Assembly: GCA_002440265.1 (NCBI GenBank)
Contig: DJSG01000013.1
Span: forward strand, 1 to 26,115
Source of the DNA: Bacteroidales bacterium UBA6340
GTDB taxonomy: Bacteria; Bacteroidota; Bacteroidia; Bacteroidales; Paludibacteraceae
Reading direction: 5' to 3'
Length of the DNA stretch: 26,115 nt
Shown: in pieces, positions 1 to 6,420 of the stretch
Numbering within the stretch: position 1 is the stretch's first letter
How the letters are laid out: every line of letters begins with the position of its first letter
Notes under the pieces: model-generated
Database searches by the model: none
Seen by the model: the letters and a program-made list of their open reading frames with translations, nothing else
What the model was told of the DNA's origin: nothing
Translations under genes and position numbers: made by a program

Positions 1-626
1 CCGTCCACCTCGATTTGCCAGTATGCCAACCCGCGCAGACCGGTGGTGATGGAGGGGGTGTCCTTGCCTATCATGGAGGTGTCGCTGACGAGGATGATGT
101 CGCACGCGAGGAGTTCCTTGTGCTTGTGCAGGAAAGCCTCAAGCGATGGGCTGCCGATTTCCTCTTCGCCCTCGAAGATGAACTTCACGTGGCAGTTCAT
201 AAGCCCCTCGCGCACCATGTACTCGAAGGCTTTGGCTTGTATCATCGCCTGCCCCTTGTCGTCATCAGCCCCGCGGGCATAGAGACGACCATCGCGTATT
301 TCCGGCTCCCACGGGTTGGAATGCCACTGGTCCAGCGGCTCCACAGGCATGACATCATAGTGCGCATAGACGAGGACCGTCGGGATATGCTTGTCTTCTT
401 GAATATCGGGTGTGTACTCGGCATAGACAAAAGGATTGCCATCGGAGGGCATCACCTCGGCTTTCTGGCAACCTGCCGCCAACAGCAGTTCGCGCCAACG
501 CTCGGCACAACGCAGCATATCTGCCTTATGTTCGGGCTGACAACTGACACTCGGGATACGGATAAGACTTGCCCACTCCTCGAAAAAACGGGGGCGGTTT
601 TCGGCAATGTAGGAACGGATACTCAT
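1..626 (-). CDS. M20 family metallo-dipeptidase, N-terminal part (cut by window edge)
   Basis: Reading leftward from ATG at 626, the frame stays open to the window edge, giving about 208 residues of an M20 peptidase; the C-terminal half lies outside. Visible metal-site motifs are HYD at residues 89-91, a run of three Asp at 121-123, the EGEEEIGS segment at 153-160 (catalytic and metal Glu) and Asp182. M20 enzymes of this type use two zinc ions in the cytoplasm to hydrolyse dipeptides or the C-terminal residue of short peptides. The start MSIRSYIAEN fits the usual distance to the first metal ligand. An AT-rich dispersed repeat sits 13 bp upstream of the start. No Bacteroidota promoter was recognised. 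Family assignment is firm; the exact substrate is not. Confidence 0.93.
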   Translation of the reverse strand, partial: MSIRSYIAENRPRFFEEWASLIRIPSVSCQPEHKADMLRCAERWRELLLAAGCQKAEVMPSDGNPFVYAEYTPDIQEDKHIPTVLVYAHYDVMPVEPLDQWHSNPWEPEIRDGRLYARGADDDKGQAMIQAKAFEYMVREGLMNCHVKFIFEGEEEIGSPSLEAFLHKHKELLACDIILVSDTSMIGKDTPSITTGLRGLAYWQIEVD

Positions 627-638
627 GGTATGTAATAA

Positions 639-658
639 GTAATAGTTAATGGTTAATA
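639..658 (+). repeat. AT-rich dispersed repeat, copy 1
   Basis: The 20-bp sequence GTAATAGTTAATGGTTAATA matches the reverse complement of 8271-8290 at 19 of 20 positions. It lies just upstream of the M20 peptidase start. Two copies in inverted orientation in separate intergenic regions suggest a dispersed intergenic repeat, although a low-complexity AT-rich sequence can arise independently. Confidence 0.5.
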
Positions 659-857
659 AAAAGTGTTGCATTGCTTTTACGCGAGAAAACTCCTAAAAAA
701 TAGGATTTGAGGTGTACCAACCCTTTGTAATCCAACCGACTCATCGCTATAGCCTTGGCTAATCACGGCGTAGAGTATTGGCACGCCATCGGAAAGGCAT
801 TTACCTCGTTTTGATTTTACTGTTGAGTTTTCCGGTCTCTGAGCAATGCAACACTAT

Positions 858-890
858 ATTTACGATTTACGAATTTACGATGTACTATTT
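858..890 (+). repeat. 33-bp dispersed repeat, copy 1
   Basis: The 33 bp here match the reverse complement of 5377-5409 at 30 of 33 positions. The core reads ATTTACGATTTACG followed by AATTTACGATGTAC. The copy sits 7 bp beyond the stop codon of the FadL-like gene. ATTTACG-like words recur roughly every 8-10 bp within it. Both copies lie just downstream of minus-strand genes, in opposite orientation relative to those genes, so neither is a simple orientation-dependent terminator. Function unknown. Confidence 0.75.
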
Positions 891-897
891 GGTTTGT

Positions 898-2343
898 CTA
901 ATTGAACCGCCATGCCAACGTGAACACAAACCGATGCGTCCGTGTGGCAATGTCGAATGGTTCCGCCTGCATCTCGGTGGCATACTGGTGGATATCCTGC
1001 CAACGATACTGGTAGGCTGCGTTCAGCATAAACCAACTCCAGCGGTAGCCGATACCGACCGACGCATATTGCGAAGTGCGCGTTACGCGGAAATCCGTGT
1101 CGGTTCGTATGGTATTGTAATCCAACTCCGAGATGGGGTCTTGCTTGGAGAACGTCGGTTCCAACACATATCCGCCATTGAAATACAGACCTTTAACGAC
1201 ATTCACCTCTGCGCCTGCACGGAAAGTATGCACATCCGTCATGGTCTTCCAGTGGGCGTAGTCGTATTGCAGCGACAGCATCGCGTATTGCAGCACTTGC
1301 ACTGCCACGCCCGCACTCACGCGCATCGGCAGCACCCACTGCGACATGGACTTGCTCATATCGGGCGTCAGCACCTTGGCGGTCAGCGTGTCCAAAGTGG
1401 CACTCAACACACCCTCGGTACCCATGCTGATGTTCATCACAGTCGGCGTCTGGAACGATGCACCCAGGCGCACCCATTGGCACGGGCGGTAGATGGCACC
1501 TATCGTAGCCCCGAAGCCCACGCCCGAAGCAGACAGGCGGCTCTTCAGCAGCGACTCGTTGGTGTTCGACATCTCGTATGCCGTCTCGCGCAACTGCATC
1601 TCCTTGCTGTAGGTCAGCGTCGGTATGTTCAGTCCCAACCCCACGTACCATTGGTTGCTGATATTCATCGCCCACGACATGGTGTATTGGTCCATACTGC
1701 CCGACTCCTGCACCGAAAGCGACGAGTAGTTCCAGCGCACCGCAGGCACCCATTTGTCGCTACCAACCGACTGAGGGTCAATCAGATAGGCGTTGTAGCC
1801 CATGATGCTCAGCCACCCAATTTCGGTGTTGTTCCACAGGTTGTTCATATGGTCGTCGGTGGCTGTCAAGTCATTCTCTGTCAGCCCGTTGGTCTTCTTG
1901 CATATCGTTGCCGCCAACCCCGCATTGCCGCGTCCTTGTGCCGTGATAGTGCGGTTGAAATTCGCCAGTCGGTGTGCGCTGAACATCAGGTTGTTGAATA
2001 TCACGCCACTGAGTTTGTTCGGGTTGCCAAACGTCCACACTACCGCCACCTCAGGCGTGGAGAACCGGTACTGATACTCCTGTGTCCGTTGCCCGACTTG
2101 TGCGGTGTAGTCCCACATGCGGTCGAAACTCACGGACACCTCCTTGCGCCTGTACAGACCCAGTCCCGCAGGGTTGTCCAATGCCGCTGTAGGGTCTCCG
2201 CCTATCGCCGTCATCGCACCACCCATACCCACATAACGTGCCGAACCCATCAGGTCGCGTTGCGAGAACCGCTGCACGTCCTGCGCCTGCAATGCCGTTG
2301 CCAACATCGCAGCCAAAACGAAACATGTGAGTCTCTGTCTCAT
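898..2343 (-). CDS. OmpP1/FadL-like outer membrane beta-barrel protein
   Basis: The 481-residue protein starts with a clear signal peptide (MRQRLTCFVLAAMLATALQAQ, likely cut after about residue 20). The mature N-terminus contains GSARYVGMGGAMTAIGGDPTAA (about 32-53) and then an Asp-Asn-Pro-Ala-Gly-Leu segment, the pattern found in Bacteroidota homologues of the OmpP1/FadL/TodX family. The rest alternates short aromatic-rich strands and ends VFTLAWRFN, with a terminal aromatic typical of outer membrane barrels. Such proteins are thought to pass hydrophobic compounds across the outer membrane, but the cargo in Bacteroidales is unknown. The start is 2 bp from the end of the upstream small secreted protein gene, so the two are almost certainly cotranscribed with trpS. 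Confidence 0.85.
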   Translation of the reverse strand: MRQRLTCFVLAAMLATALQAQDVQRFSQRDLMGSARYVGMGGAMTAIGGDPTAALDNPAGLGLYRRKEVSVSFDRMWDYTAQVGQRTQEYQYRFSTPEVAVVWTFGNPNKLSGVIFNNLMFSAHRLANFNRTITAQGRGNAGLAATICKKTNGLTENDLTATDDHMNNLWNNTEIGWLSIMGYNAYLIDPQSVGSDKWVPAVRWNYSSLSVQESGSMDQYTMSWAMNISNQWYVGLGLNIPTLTYSKEMQLRETAYEMSNTNESLLKSRLSASGVGFGATIGAIYRPCQWVRLGASFQTPTVMNISMGTEGVLSATLDTLTAKVLTPDMSKSMSQWVLPMRVSAGVAVQVLQYAMLSLQYDYAHWKTMTDVHTFRAGAEVNVVKGLYFNGGYVLEPTFSKQDPISELDYNTIRTDTDFRVTRTSQYASVGIGYRWSWFMLNAAYQYRWQDIHQYATEMQAEPFDIATRTHRFVFTLAWRFN

Positions 2344-2345
2344 AA

Positions 2346-2606
2346 CTACTTGTTTATCACACGCATACGAACTGTATCAAGGTACTGCTTTGCGGGCTGT
2401 GCCACCGTGTCGGGCTCGTCAATGAATACCAGTTCCTTCGCGTGCTTGTCGTACACGGGCTCGCTGCTTACCGGTTCCTCCGTGCTCTCCAAGCCCACCC
2501 AATAGTACGCATCGTCCACATAGATGTCATTGTCTGCCAGCAGCAACGGGCTACCCACTGCCGCCAACGTCAATATCACTATCCACACACCTCGTTTCAT
2601 CATCAT
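2346..2606 (-). CDS. small secreted protein of unknown function
   Basis: This 86-residue product has a basic start (MMMKR), a hydrophobic stretch (about 6-24) and a probable signal-peptidase site near SPLLLADND, followed by an acidic mature part ending QYLDTVRMRVINK. No family was recognised. Three consecutive ATG codons at 2606-2598 leave the exact start open. The first overlaps the trpS stop as ATGA, and the gene ends 2 bp before the FadL-like gene. This tight packing and the export signal support a real gene whose product may act in the envelope, possibly with the barrel protein encoded next. Confidence 0.7.
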   Translation of the reverse strand: MMMKRGVWIVILTLAAVGSPLLLADNDIYVDDAYYWVGLESTEEPVSSEPVYDKHAKELVFIDEPDTVAQPAKQYLDTVRMRVINK

Positions 2607-3592
2607 AACCTACGGAAACCGATTATCTCACGCACATCTTCCAGCGTCTTTTCCGCGCTCACACGTGCCGCTTCAGCCCCTGCGGCTGCCACCTTCGACA
2701 GGTACGCCTCGTCGCTACGGAACTGCAATATCTTCTCGCGAATCGGTGCGCAGAAGGCGTTGATGTCCGCTGCCAACTGCTTTTTCATATCACCGTAGCG
2801 AATGGTCATGTTGTTGTATTGGTCGTTGAAGTAGTCGTACGTCTCCTTGCTCGACACCAACTCCATAAGCGTGAACAGGTTCTGTATCGGCTCGGGTTTC
2901 TCTTGGTTGAGCATGGTCGGCCCCGCATCGGTAACGGCACTCATCACTTTCTTGCGGATGGTCTTCTCGTCGTCGCACAGGTAAATGGCGTTGCCTTCCG
3001 ACTTGCCCATCTTGCCCGTACCGTTCAGCCCGGGCACTTTCACCGCCTTGTCGTTGAAGTGGAACGACTCCGGTTCCTTGAAGTACTCCACCTTATATAT
3101 ACGGTTGAAGCGGCGTGCGCACAGCCTTGCCATCTCCATATTCTGCTCCTGGTCCTTGCCCACCGGCACTTTGTCCGCGCGGTGAACCAGTATATCCGCC
3201 GCCATCAGTGTGGGGTATGTCAGCAGTCCCGCATTCACGTTGTTGGGGTTCTGGCGCACTTTCTCCTTGAAACTCGTCACGCGCTCCAACTCGCCGAGGT
3301 ACGTATTCATATTGAAATAGAGGTACAACTCCAGCACCTGCCGCACGTCGCTCTGCACGTATATGGGAGCCTTCTCGGGGTCAATGCCGCAAGCCAGGTA
3401 CTCCGACAATATCGTGCGCACCGAGTCGCGGATGTTCTCGGGGGTCGGGTGCGTGGTCAGGGAGTGCCAGTCCGCGATGAAGAACATACAATTGTACTCG
3501 CCTTGCATCTTTACGAAACTCTTCACAGCCCCGAAATAGTTGCCCAGATGCAGGTTACCTGTCGGGCGGATACCACTGATTACCTTTTCCAT
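2603..3592 (-). CDS. trpS: tryptophanyl-tRNA synthetase
   Basis: The 329-residue class I synthetase attaches tryptophan to tRNA-Trp in the cytoplasm. It has the HIGH-type motif as PTGNLHLGN (10-18) and the KMSKS-type loop as KMGKS (194-198). Other family segments are AGLLTYPTLMAADIL (121-135) and VPVGKDQEQ (142-150), lining the tryptophan pocket. Length is normal for a bacterial enzyme. The start MEKVISGIRPTG leaves the usual short N-terminal strand before the first motif. The stop overlaps the start of the small secreted protein gene, so this gene heads a three-gene leftward operon. No promoter matching the consensus was seen in the 190 bp upstream. Confidence 0.98.
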   Translation of the reverse strand: MEKVISGIRPTGNLHLGNYFGAVKSFVKMQGEYNCMFFIADWHSLTTHPTPENIRDSVRTILSEYLACGIDPEKAPIYVQSDVRQVLELYLYFNMNTYLGELERVTSFKEKVRQNPNNVNAGLLTYPTLMAADILVHRADKVPVGKDQEQNMEMARLCARRFNRIYKVEYFKEPESFHFNDKAVKVPGLNGTGKMGKSEGNAIYLCDDEKTIRKKVMSAVTDAGPTMLNQEKPEPIQNLFTLMELVSSKETYDYFNDQYNNMTIRYGDMKKQLAADINAFCAPIREKILQFRSDEAYLSKVAAAGAEAARVSAEKTLEDVREIIGFRRL

Positions 3593-3648
3593 ACTCTATA
3601 TATTAAAATATCTATACGTTCCGAATGCTTTCACACTCGTGTCAAACA

Positions 3649-3670
3649 GCAAGGGATACGCAAGGGATGC
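3649..3670 (+). repeat. two tandem 11-bp units between trpS and the Lrp-type gene
   Basis: GCAAGGGATAC is followed directly by GCAAGGGATGC and then by GCAA. The unit length equals about one DNA helical turn, as in the 11-bp array at 8323-8366, though the sequences are unrelated. The surrounding 3593-3784 also holds a 6-bp inverted repeat (3745-3750 with 3778-3783) just beyond the Lrp-type stop codon, without a T-run, so it is a weak terminator candidate. Confidence 0.4.
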
Positions 3671-3784
3671 GCAACCGATAGGCTACCCTTATGCACACCA
3701 TACCTTTAACATCTTTTATCCTCATGCCCCCTCTATCGCCCCGCTCGGCAACGTTCTCCGCACTTTCGCGCCCCGCGTGCCGAC

Positions 3785-4264
3785 TCAATCTTTGCTGTCC
3801 AGACTAATCGGCAGCGTCCTGCTGATACGCTGGTCGAGGGCGGTCAGCGTCTCGGTGTTCGTCACGCCGGGAATCTCCTGAATCTTGTTGTTCAGCAATA
3901 CCATCAGGTGTTGGTCATCGTGCGCATACAGTTTCACGAGCATCGAGTAGGCACCCAACGTAAACTGGCTCTCCACCACCTCGGGAATCTTTTCCAACTC
4001 CGCACTCACCGACTTGTAAAGGCTTCCTTTTTCCAAAGTCAGACCCACATACACGCACAGGTTATAGCCGAGCATCTTCGGATTTACACGATAGCACGAA
4101 CCGATAATCACCCCGTTATCAAACATTTTCTGCACACGTTGGTGTACGGCTGCGCGACTTACGCCCACTTGCTCTGCCACGTCCTTGAACGGAATACGTG
4201 CGTTCTGGGTAATCACTCGAAGGATTTTACGGTCCAACTCGTCTATTCTTTCTGTTGTTTCCAT
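3785..4264 (-). CDS. Lrp/AsnC family transcriptional regulator
   Basis: The 159-residue protein begins with an AsnC-type winged helix (about 7-55; LDRKILRVITQNARIPFKDV, then a recognition helix in VSRAAVHQRVQKM). A RAM ligand-binding domain follows (about 70-145) and contains the GAYSMLVKLYAHDDQHLMVLL segment. Members bind amino acids and control metabolism as dimers or octamers. Here the gene is divergent from an O-methyltransferase with overlapping promoters, which suggests autoregulation and possible control of that neighbour. The effector and regulon cannot be read from the sequence. A consensus promoter about 40 bp upstream supports the start at 4264. Confidence 0.95.
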   Translation of the reverse strand: METTERIDELDRKILRVITQNARIPFKDVAEQVGVSRAAVHQRVQKMFDNGVIIGSCYRVNPKMLGYNLCVYVGLTLEKGSLYKSVSAELEKIPEVVESQFTLGAYSMLVKLYAHDDQHLMVLLNNKIQEIPGVTNTETLTALDQRISRTLPISLDSKD

Positions 4265-4300
4265 AATGGTATTATTGTTGTTTAATTATCATTCTGCGTA

Positions 4301-4332
4301 CAAAAGTACTGCTTAATTTTGGTATATACAAG
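4301..4332 (-). promoter_or_regulatory. Bacteroidota promoter for the Lrp/AsnC gene
   Basis: On the minus strand the -33 element CTTG (4332-4329) is separated by 20 bp from TACTTTTG (4308-4301), a match to TAnnTTTG. Transcription would start near 4294, leaving a leader of about 30 nt. The site interleaves with the plus-strand promoter at 4318-4348. Confidence 0.7.
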
Positions 4333-4348
4333 TTTTTTGGTACTTTTG
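4318..4348 (+). promoter_or_regulatory. Bacteroidota promoter for the O-methyltransferase gene
   Basis: TTTG (4318-4321), a 19-bp spacer and TACTTTTG (4341-4348) match the consensus well. The predicted transcript starts near 4355, about 50 nt before the ATG at 4404. Its -33 element lies within the spacer of the divergent minus-strand promoter, so both polymerases cannot bind at once. Confidence 0.75.
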
Positions 4349-4403
4349 TGCGCTAAAAAAGTGCGTTTTGTGTCAAAAGCACACATACTGAACGATATAC
4401 AAC

Positions 4404-5285
4404 ATGAATACAGACCTCACGGAATACATTGAGCAGCACACCACTCCCGAGCCGGAGGTGCTGCGCCGAATAACTCGCCATACCAACCTCGAGGTACTCA
4501 ATCCCCACATGCTTTCGGGGCATGTGCAAGGACGTTTGTTGAGTATGCTGAGCCAAATGATTCGTCCCCGCCGTATCCTCGAACTCGGCACATTCACAGG
4601 CTATTCTGCTTTGTGCTTGGCGGAGGGCTTGGCACCCGACGGCACCTTGACCACCATCGAGCACAACGACGAACTCGAAGACACCATCCGCCACAACCTG
4701 TCCCTCTCTCCTCTCGGCACTCGCATCAACCTCATCATCGCCGATGCCAAAGAGTACCTGACTGACCTCGCAAACACCAATGCAACTATAGACAGCGAAA
4801 TAAACACACCCACTACTGCCACTTTACACGAAGTACTTAACACTCGCGCAGCGAGTAGCCCACACGCAGTAACCCACGTGAGCGAAGCGAAAATACCCGC
4901 CACTACCACTTTGCACGAAGTCATTAGCGCAAGCGCAACTCTCCCAGACACAGGAGCAATAATCGGTGAACCAAACACCCGATATGGAGTCCCCCTCTCT
5001 GAGGGGGTTGGGGGAGTCGGAACTCTCTTCGACCTCGTCTTTATCGATGCCGACAAGCGGGAATACTGTGCTTATTTGGACCTTGTCTATCCCCTTGTGT
5101 GCACGGGTGGTTGGATATTGGCGGACAATACCTTGTGGGACGGGCACATCATCGACCCTGCTTACGACCACGACAAGCAGACCCTCGGTCTCCGTGCATT
5201 TAACGACAAACTCGCCTGCGACAACCGTTTTTCGCAAGTCATTCTCCCTCTTCGCGACGGTCTCACCATCATTCACAAACTTTAA
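4404..5285 (+). CDS. SAM-dependent O-methyltransferase with a large repeat-derived insertion
   Basis: The fold is that of the catechol/caffeoyl-CoA O-methyltransferase family. The SAM-binding motif is LELGTFTGYSALCLAEGL (59-76), the acidic residue after strand 2 is in TIEHND (84-89), and the metal-site strand is FDLVFIDADKREY (209-221), followed by GGWILADNTLWDG and a C-terminal LPLRDGLTIIHKL. These enzymes methylate a hydroxyl of a small molecule in the cytoplasm, usually with a divalent metal. Bacterial relatives are about 210 residues; this one is 293. The excess is one block, residues about 123-208, inserted between IIADAKEYLTDL and LFDLVFIDADK, which normally lie close together. The block is Thr/Ala-rich with a repeated TLHEV motif and encodes repeat-like DNA. 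All motifs outside it are intact, so the enzyme may still work. Substrate unknown. Confidence 0.9.
   Translation: MNTDLTEYIEQHTTPEPEVLRRITRHTNLEVLNPHMLSGHVQGRLLSMLSQMIRPRRILELGTFTGYSALCLAEGLAPDGTLTTIEHNDELEDTIRHNLSLSPLGTRINLIIADAKEYLTDLANTNATIDSEINTPTTATLHEVLNTRAASSPHAVTHVSEAKIPATTTLHEVISASATLPDTGAIIGEPNTRYGVPLSEGVGGVGTLFDLVFIDADKREYCAYLDLVYPLVCTGGWILADNTLWDGHIIDPAYDHDKQTLGLRAFNDKLACDNRFSQVILPLRDGLTIIHKL
4770..5027 (+). repeat. in-frame composite repeat insertion inside the methyltransferase gene
   Basis: Three recognisable parts lie in this block of about 258 bp, a multiple of three. First, two imperfect direct copies start at 4811 and 4901, sharing CACTTTRCACGAAGT and encoding the TLHEV motif twice. 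Second, a perfect hairpin with arms ACTCGC and GCGAGT around a GCA loop lies at 4842-4856. Third, a G-rich tract, GAGGGGGTTGGGGGAG (5001-5016), closely resembles 26057-26072 near the window end. The block has no stop codon in the gene frame. Its exact borders are inferred from where family conservation stops and resumes. Confidence 0.75.
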
Positions 5286-5335
5286 CGCCCCTCATTCCCC
5301 ACATCTGCCGATAGTGAGGCACCGCCTTGTTGGGG

Positions 5336-5372
5336 GACGACGCGGCTCGCGTCGTCATACGCCGCAGGCGTA
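5336..5372. repeat. two adjacent perfect hairpins after the methyltransferase gene
   Basis: GACGACGCG (5336-5344) and CGCGTCGTC (5348-5356) form a perfect 9-bp stem with a GCT loop. Directly after, TACGCC (5358-5363) and GGCGTA (5367-5372) form a perfect 6-bp stem with a GCA loop. They sit between the convergent methyltransferase and zinc-ribbon genes. No T-run follows on either strand, so they are not classical terminators; they may instead protect transcript ends or be REP-like palindromes. The GCA-loop form recurs at 4842-4856. Confidence 0.75.
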
Positions 5373-5376
5373 CCCT

Positions 5377-5409
5377 AAATCGTACATCGTGAATTCGCAA
5401 ATCGTAAAT
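5377..5409 (-). repeat. 33-bp dispersed repeat, copy 2
   Basis: Its reverse complement matches 858-890 with three mismatches in 33. It starts 4 bp after the hairpin pair and overlaps the first base of the zinc-ribbon stop codon, so the repeat abuts the end of that gene. Confidence 0.75.
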
Positions 5410-5555
5410 CACACCAACGGTTTCTCTACGCAAAAGTAGTGCCCGCAATTCAGGCACTTGTAGGCTGTCATTATCATTCTGTCGCGGTACAAAGTTGGGG
5501 GCATATATTGCGTTCCCCCGCCGCATTTGGGACATATATTGTGTTGTGTAGCCAT
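5409..5555 (-). CDS. small zinc-ribbon protein
   Basis: The 48-residue product MATQHNICPKCGGG and onward has two CxxC knuckles: C8-P-K-C11 and C34-L-N-C37, with a further Cys at 42. The pattern is that of a rubredoxin-like zinc ribbon, which binds one zinc and often contacts nucleic acid or protein. I do not recognise a named family. The frame stays open further upstream to 5597, but the ATG at 5555 puts the knuckle close to the N-terminus, as in similar mini-proteins, and the extra 14 residues (MTTLWLHLIIIRET) look like untranslated leader. The gene converges on the methyltransferase. The upstream DNA is full of stem-loops. Confidence 0.65.
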   Translation of the reverse strand: MATQHNICPKCGGGTQYMPPTLYRDRMIMTAYKCLNCGHYFCVEKPLV

Positions 5556-5918
5556 TGTTTCTCTAATTATAATAAGGTGTAGCCACAGCGTGGTCATGCC
5601 GCAGGCTGTGTTCTCCTGACGGCATAACCCGTTTTCGCAGTATTATAAGGTGTGTTGTATAGTGCCCTCATTCTGCTCTGTCCCCACAGAGCAAACACCT
5701 TACTGCTACCCGAATACGTTACTGTTTCTATCATTCTTTTATTCATTTGCACTCTTTCCGTCATCTCCCCGCACCCCATCCACCCGCTATCCTCTCGCTC
5801 TCTACTCGTTATCCTCTCGTTATCCACTTGTTGTTTCCCTACCCATATCCTGACCATTCCCCGACCACCTCCTAACTCCCAGCAAGCCATCCCCATACGT
5901 TCTCACACCCGCATACAT
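5556..5918 (-). other. stem-loop-rich region upstream of the zinc-ribbon gene
   Basis: No convincing protein was found. On the minus strand the DNA is purine-rich. Visible structures are: TAAGGTGT (5646-5653) pairing with ACACCTTA (5695-5702); inside that, TGCTCTGT (5674-5681) with ACAGAGCA (5686-5693); an ATGCCG/CGGCAT stem in 5595-5625; and CCACAGCGTGG (5583-5593). The words ATAAGGTGT and GAGAGGATA each occur twice. If transcribed leftward, these would form the leader of the zinc-ribbon mRNA. No consensus promoter was found here. An ATG frame of about 100 codons (5594-5896, minus) is rich in Gly, Met and Trp and is probably not a gene. Confidence 0.5.
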
Positions 5919-6184
5919 AAAAAAAGCGTGGAAATCGACCATTGTCGTTCCACTTTATGAGGCCTTCGCATTGCCCAAATCCCTTGAAGCGACAACACGA
6001 AGCCCACGCCGATATAAGCAATGCCGATACGCCAAACCATTGCACACCTGTCTCCCCGTTTCTGTTGAGACGGAGAACCATGGCGAGCACCCTCTTTTTC
6101 ACCCGACAACGCTCTCGCGTTGCCCTGTGGTTGGGCACTTGCCTGTGCATTTTCTGGCGGAATATACTTATATCCCGAGGACAT
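5903..6184 (-). CDS. possible small membrane protein whose frame crosses a terminator
   Basis: The 93-residue frame begins MSSGYKYIPPENAQ, has a polar Gln/Gly/Arg-rich stretch (about 10-48), then one hydrophobic segment (about 49-70, MVWRIGIAYIGVGFVLSLQG) and a basic tail. No family was recognised. For it: a consensus promoter at 6348-6379 directs transcription into it, and the hydrophobic segment looks like a real membrane helix. Against it: a strong intrinsic terminator (5919-5953) overlaps codons about 78-89, so most transcripts would lack the stop codon. It is either a non-coding RNA read as protein by chance, or a protein whose mRNA is made without a stop. A short alternative frame (MKLRNFQKS and on, about 21 codons) begins just upstream. 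Confidence 0.35.
   Translation of the reverse strand: MSSGYKYIPPENAQASAQPQGNARALSGEKEGARHGSPSQQKRGDRCAMVWRIGIAYIGVGFVLSLQGIWAMRRPHKVERQWSISTLFLCMRV
5919..5953 (-). terminator. intrinsic terminator of the 420-nt unit
   Basis: On the minus strand GTGGAA then CGAC pair with GTCG and TTCCAC around an AATG loop, with a 2-nt bulge. After two bases comes a run of seven T (5925-5919). The stem and T-run are textbook for factor-independent termination leftward. It ends the transcript predicted to start near 6341. Confidence 0.8.
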
Positions 6185-6276
6185 CTACTGTTGCTTTGCT
6201 CTGGCGGGATTTCTGAAAGTTGCGAAGTTTCATAAAGCCGGAACAAGCGTCAATAAACGCCTATATGTTATGTTTC

Positions 6277-6341
6277 AAAGCCCACGGACAGGACTATCCG
6301 GAAGAACATAACTCCCTCCCTCTGCCCCTGACGTGTGCTTT
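6277..6341 (-). promoter_or_regulatory. long stem-loop at the predicted 5' end of the transcript
   Basis: Three helices stack in register: 6337-6341 with 6277-6281, 6332-6335 with 6283-6286, and 6327-6330 with 6289-6292, separated by small internal mismatches. The loop contains a further G-rich/C-rich pairing. The base of the stem coincides with the start site predicted from the promoter at 6348-6379. This suggests a structured 5' leader or the first domain of a non-coding RNA. No known riboswitch, 6S, tmRNA or RNase P signature was recognised. Confidence 0.55.
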
Positions 6342-6347
6342 AGTCCG

Positions 6348-6379
6348 CAAAGGTACAACAAAATCCGCACTCTTGCAAA
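6348..6379 (-). promoter_or_regulatory. Bacteroidota promoter for the 420-nt unit
   Basis: TTTG (6379-6376), a 20-bp spacer and TACCTTTG (6355-6348) on the minus strand match the consensus fully. Transcription should begin near 6341 and run to the terminator at 5919, about 420 nt. Confidence 0.75.
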
Positions 6380-6420
6380 TTCTGTTGAAAAAATTCCTTA
6401 ACAGGTAACTAATATACTAA

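Noticed and set aside
778..2505. A 575-codon plus-strand open frame opposite the FadL-like gene.
   Set aside because: Its translation is rich in His, Arg, Gln and Cys with no family pattern, while the opposite strand encodes a signal peptide and a recognisable barrel protein. It is an antisense shadow.
5803..5827. Clustered DnaA-box-like words (TTATCCTCT, TTATCCACT).
   Set aside because: They lie in a skewed pyrimidine-rich stretch, none is a perfect box, and no other origin features are present.
5594..5896. A 100-codon minus-strand frame upstream of the zinc-ribbon gene.
   Set aside because: Composition is Gly/Met/Trp-heavy, it contains several stem-loops, and it lacks a promoter or a recognisable domain. 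It is probably untranslated.
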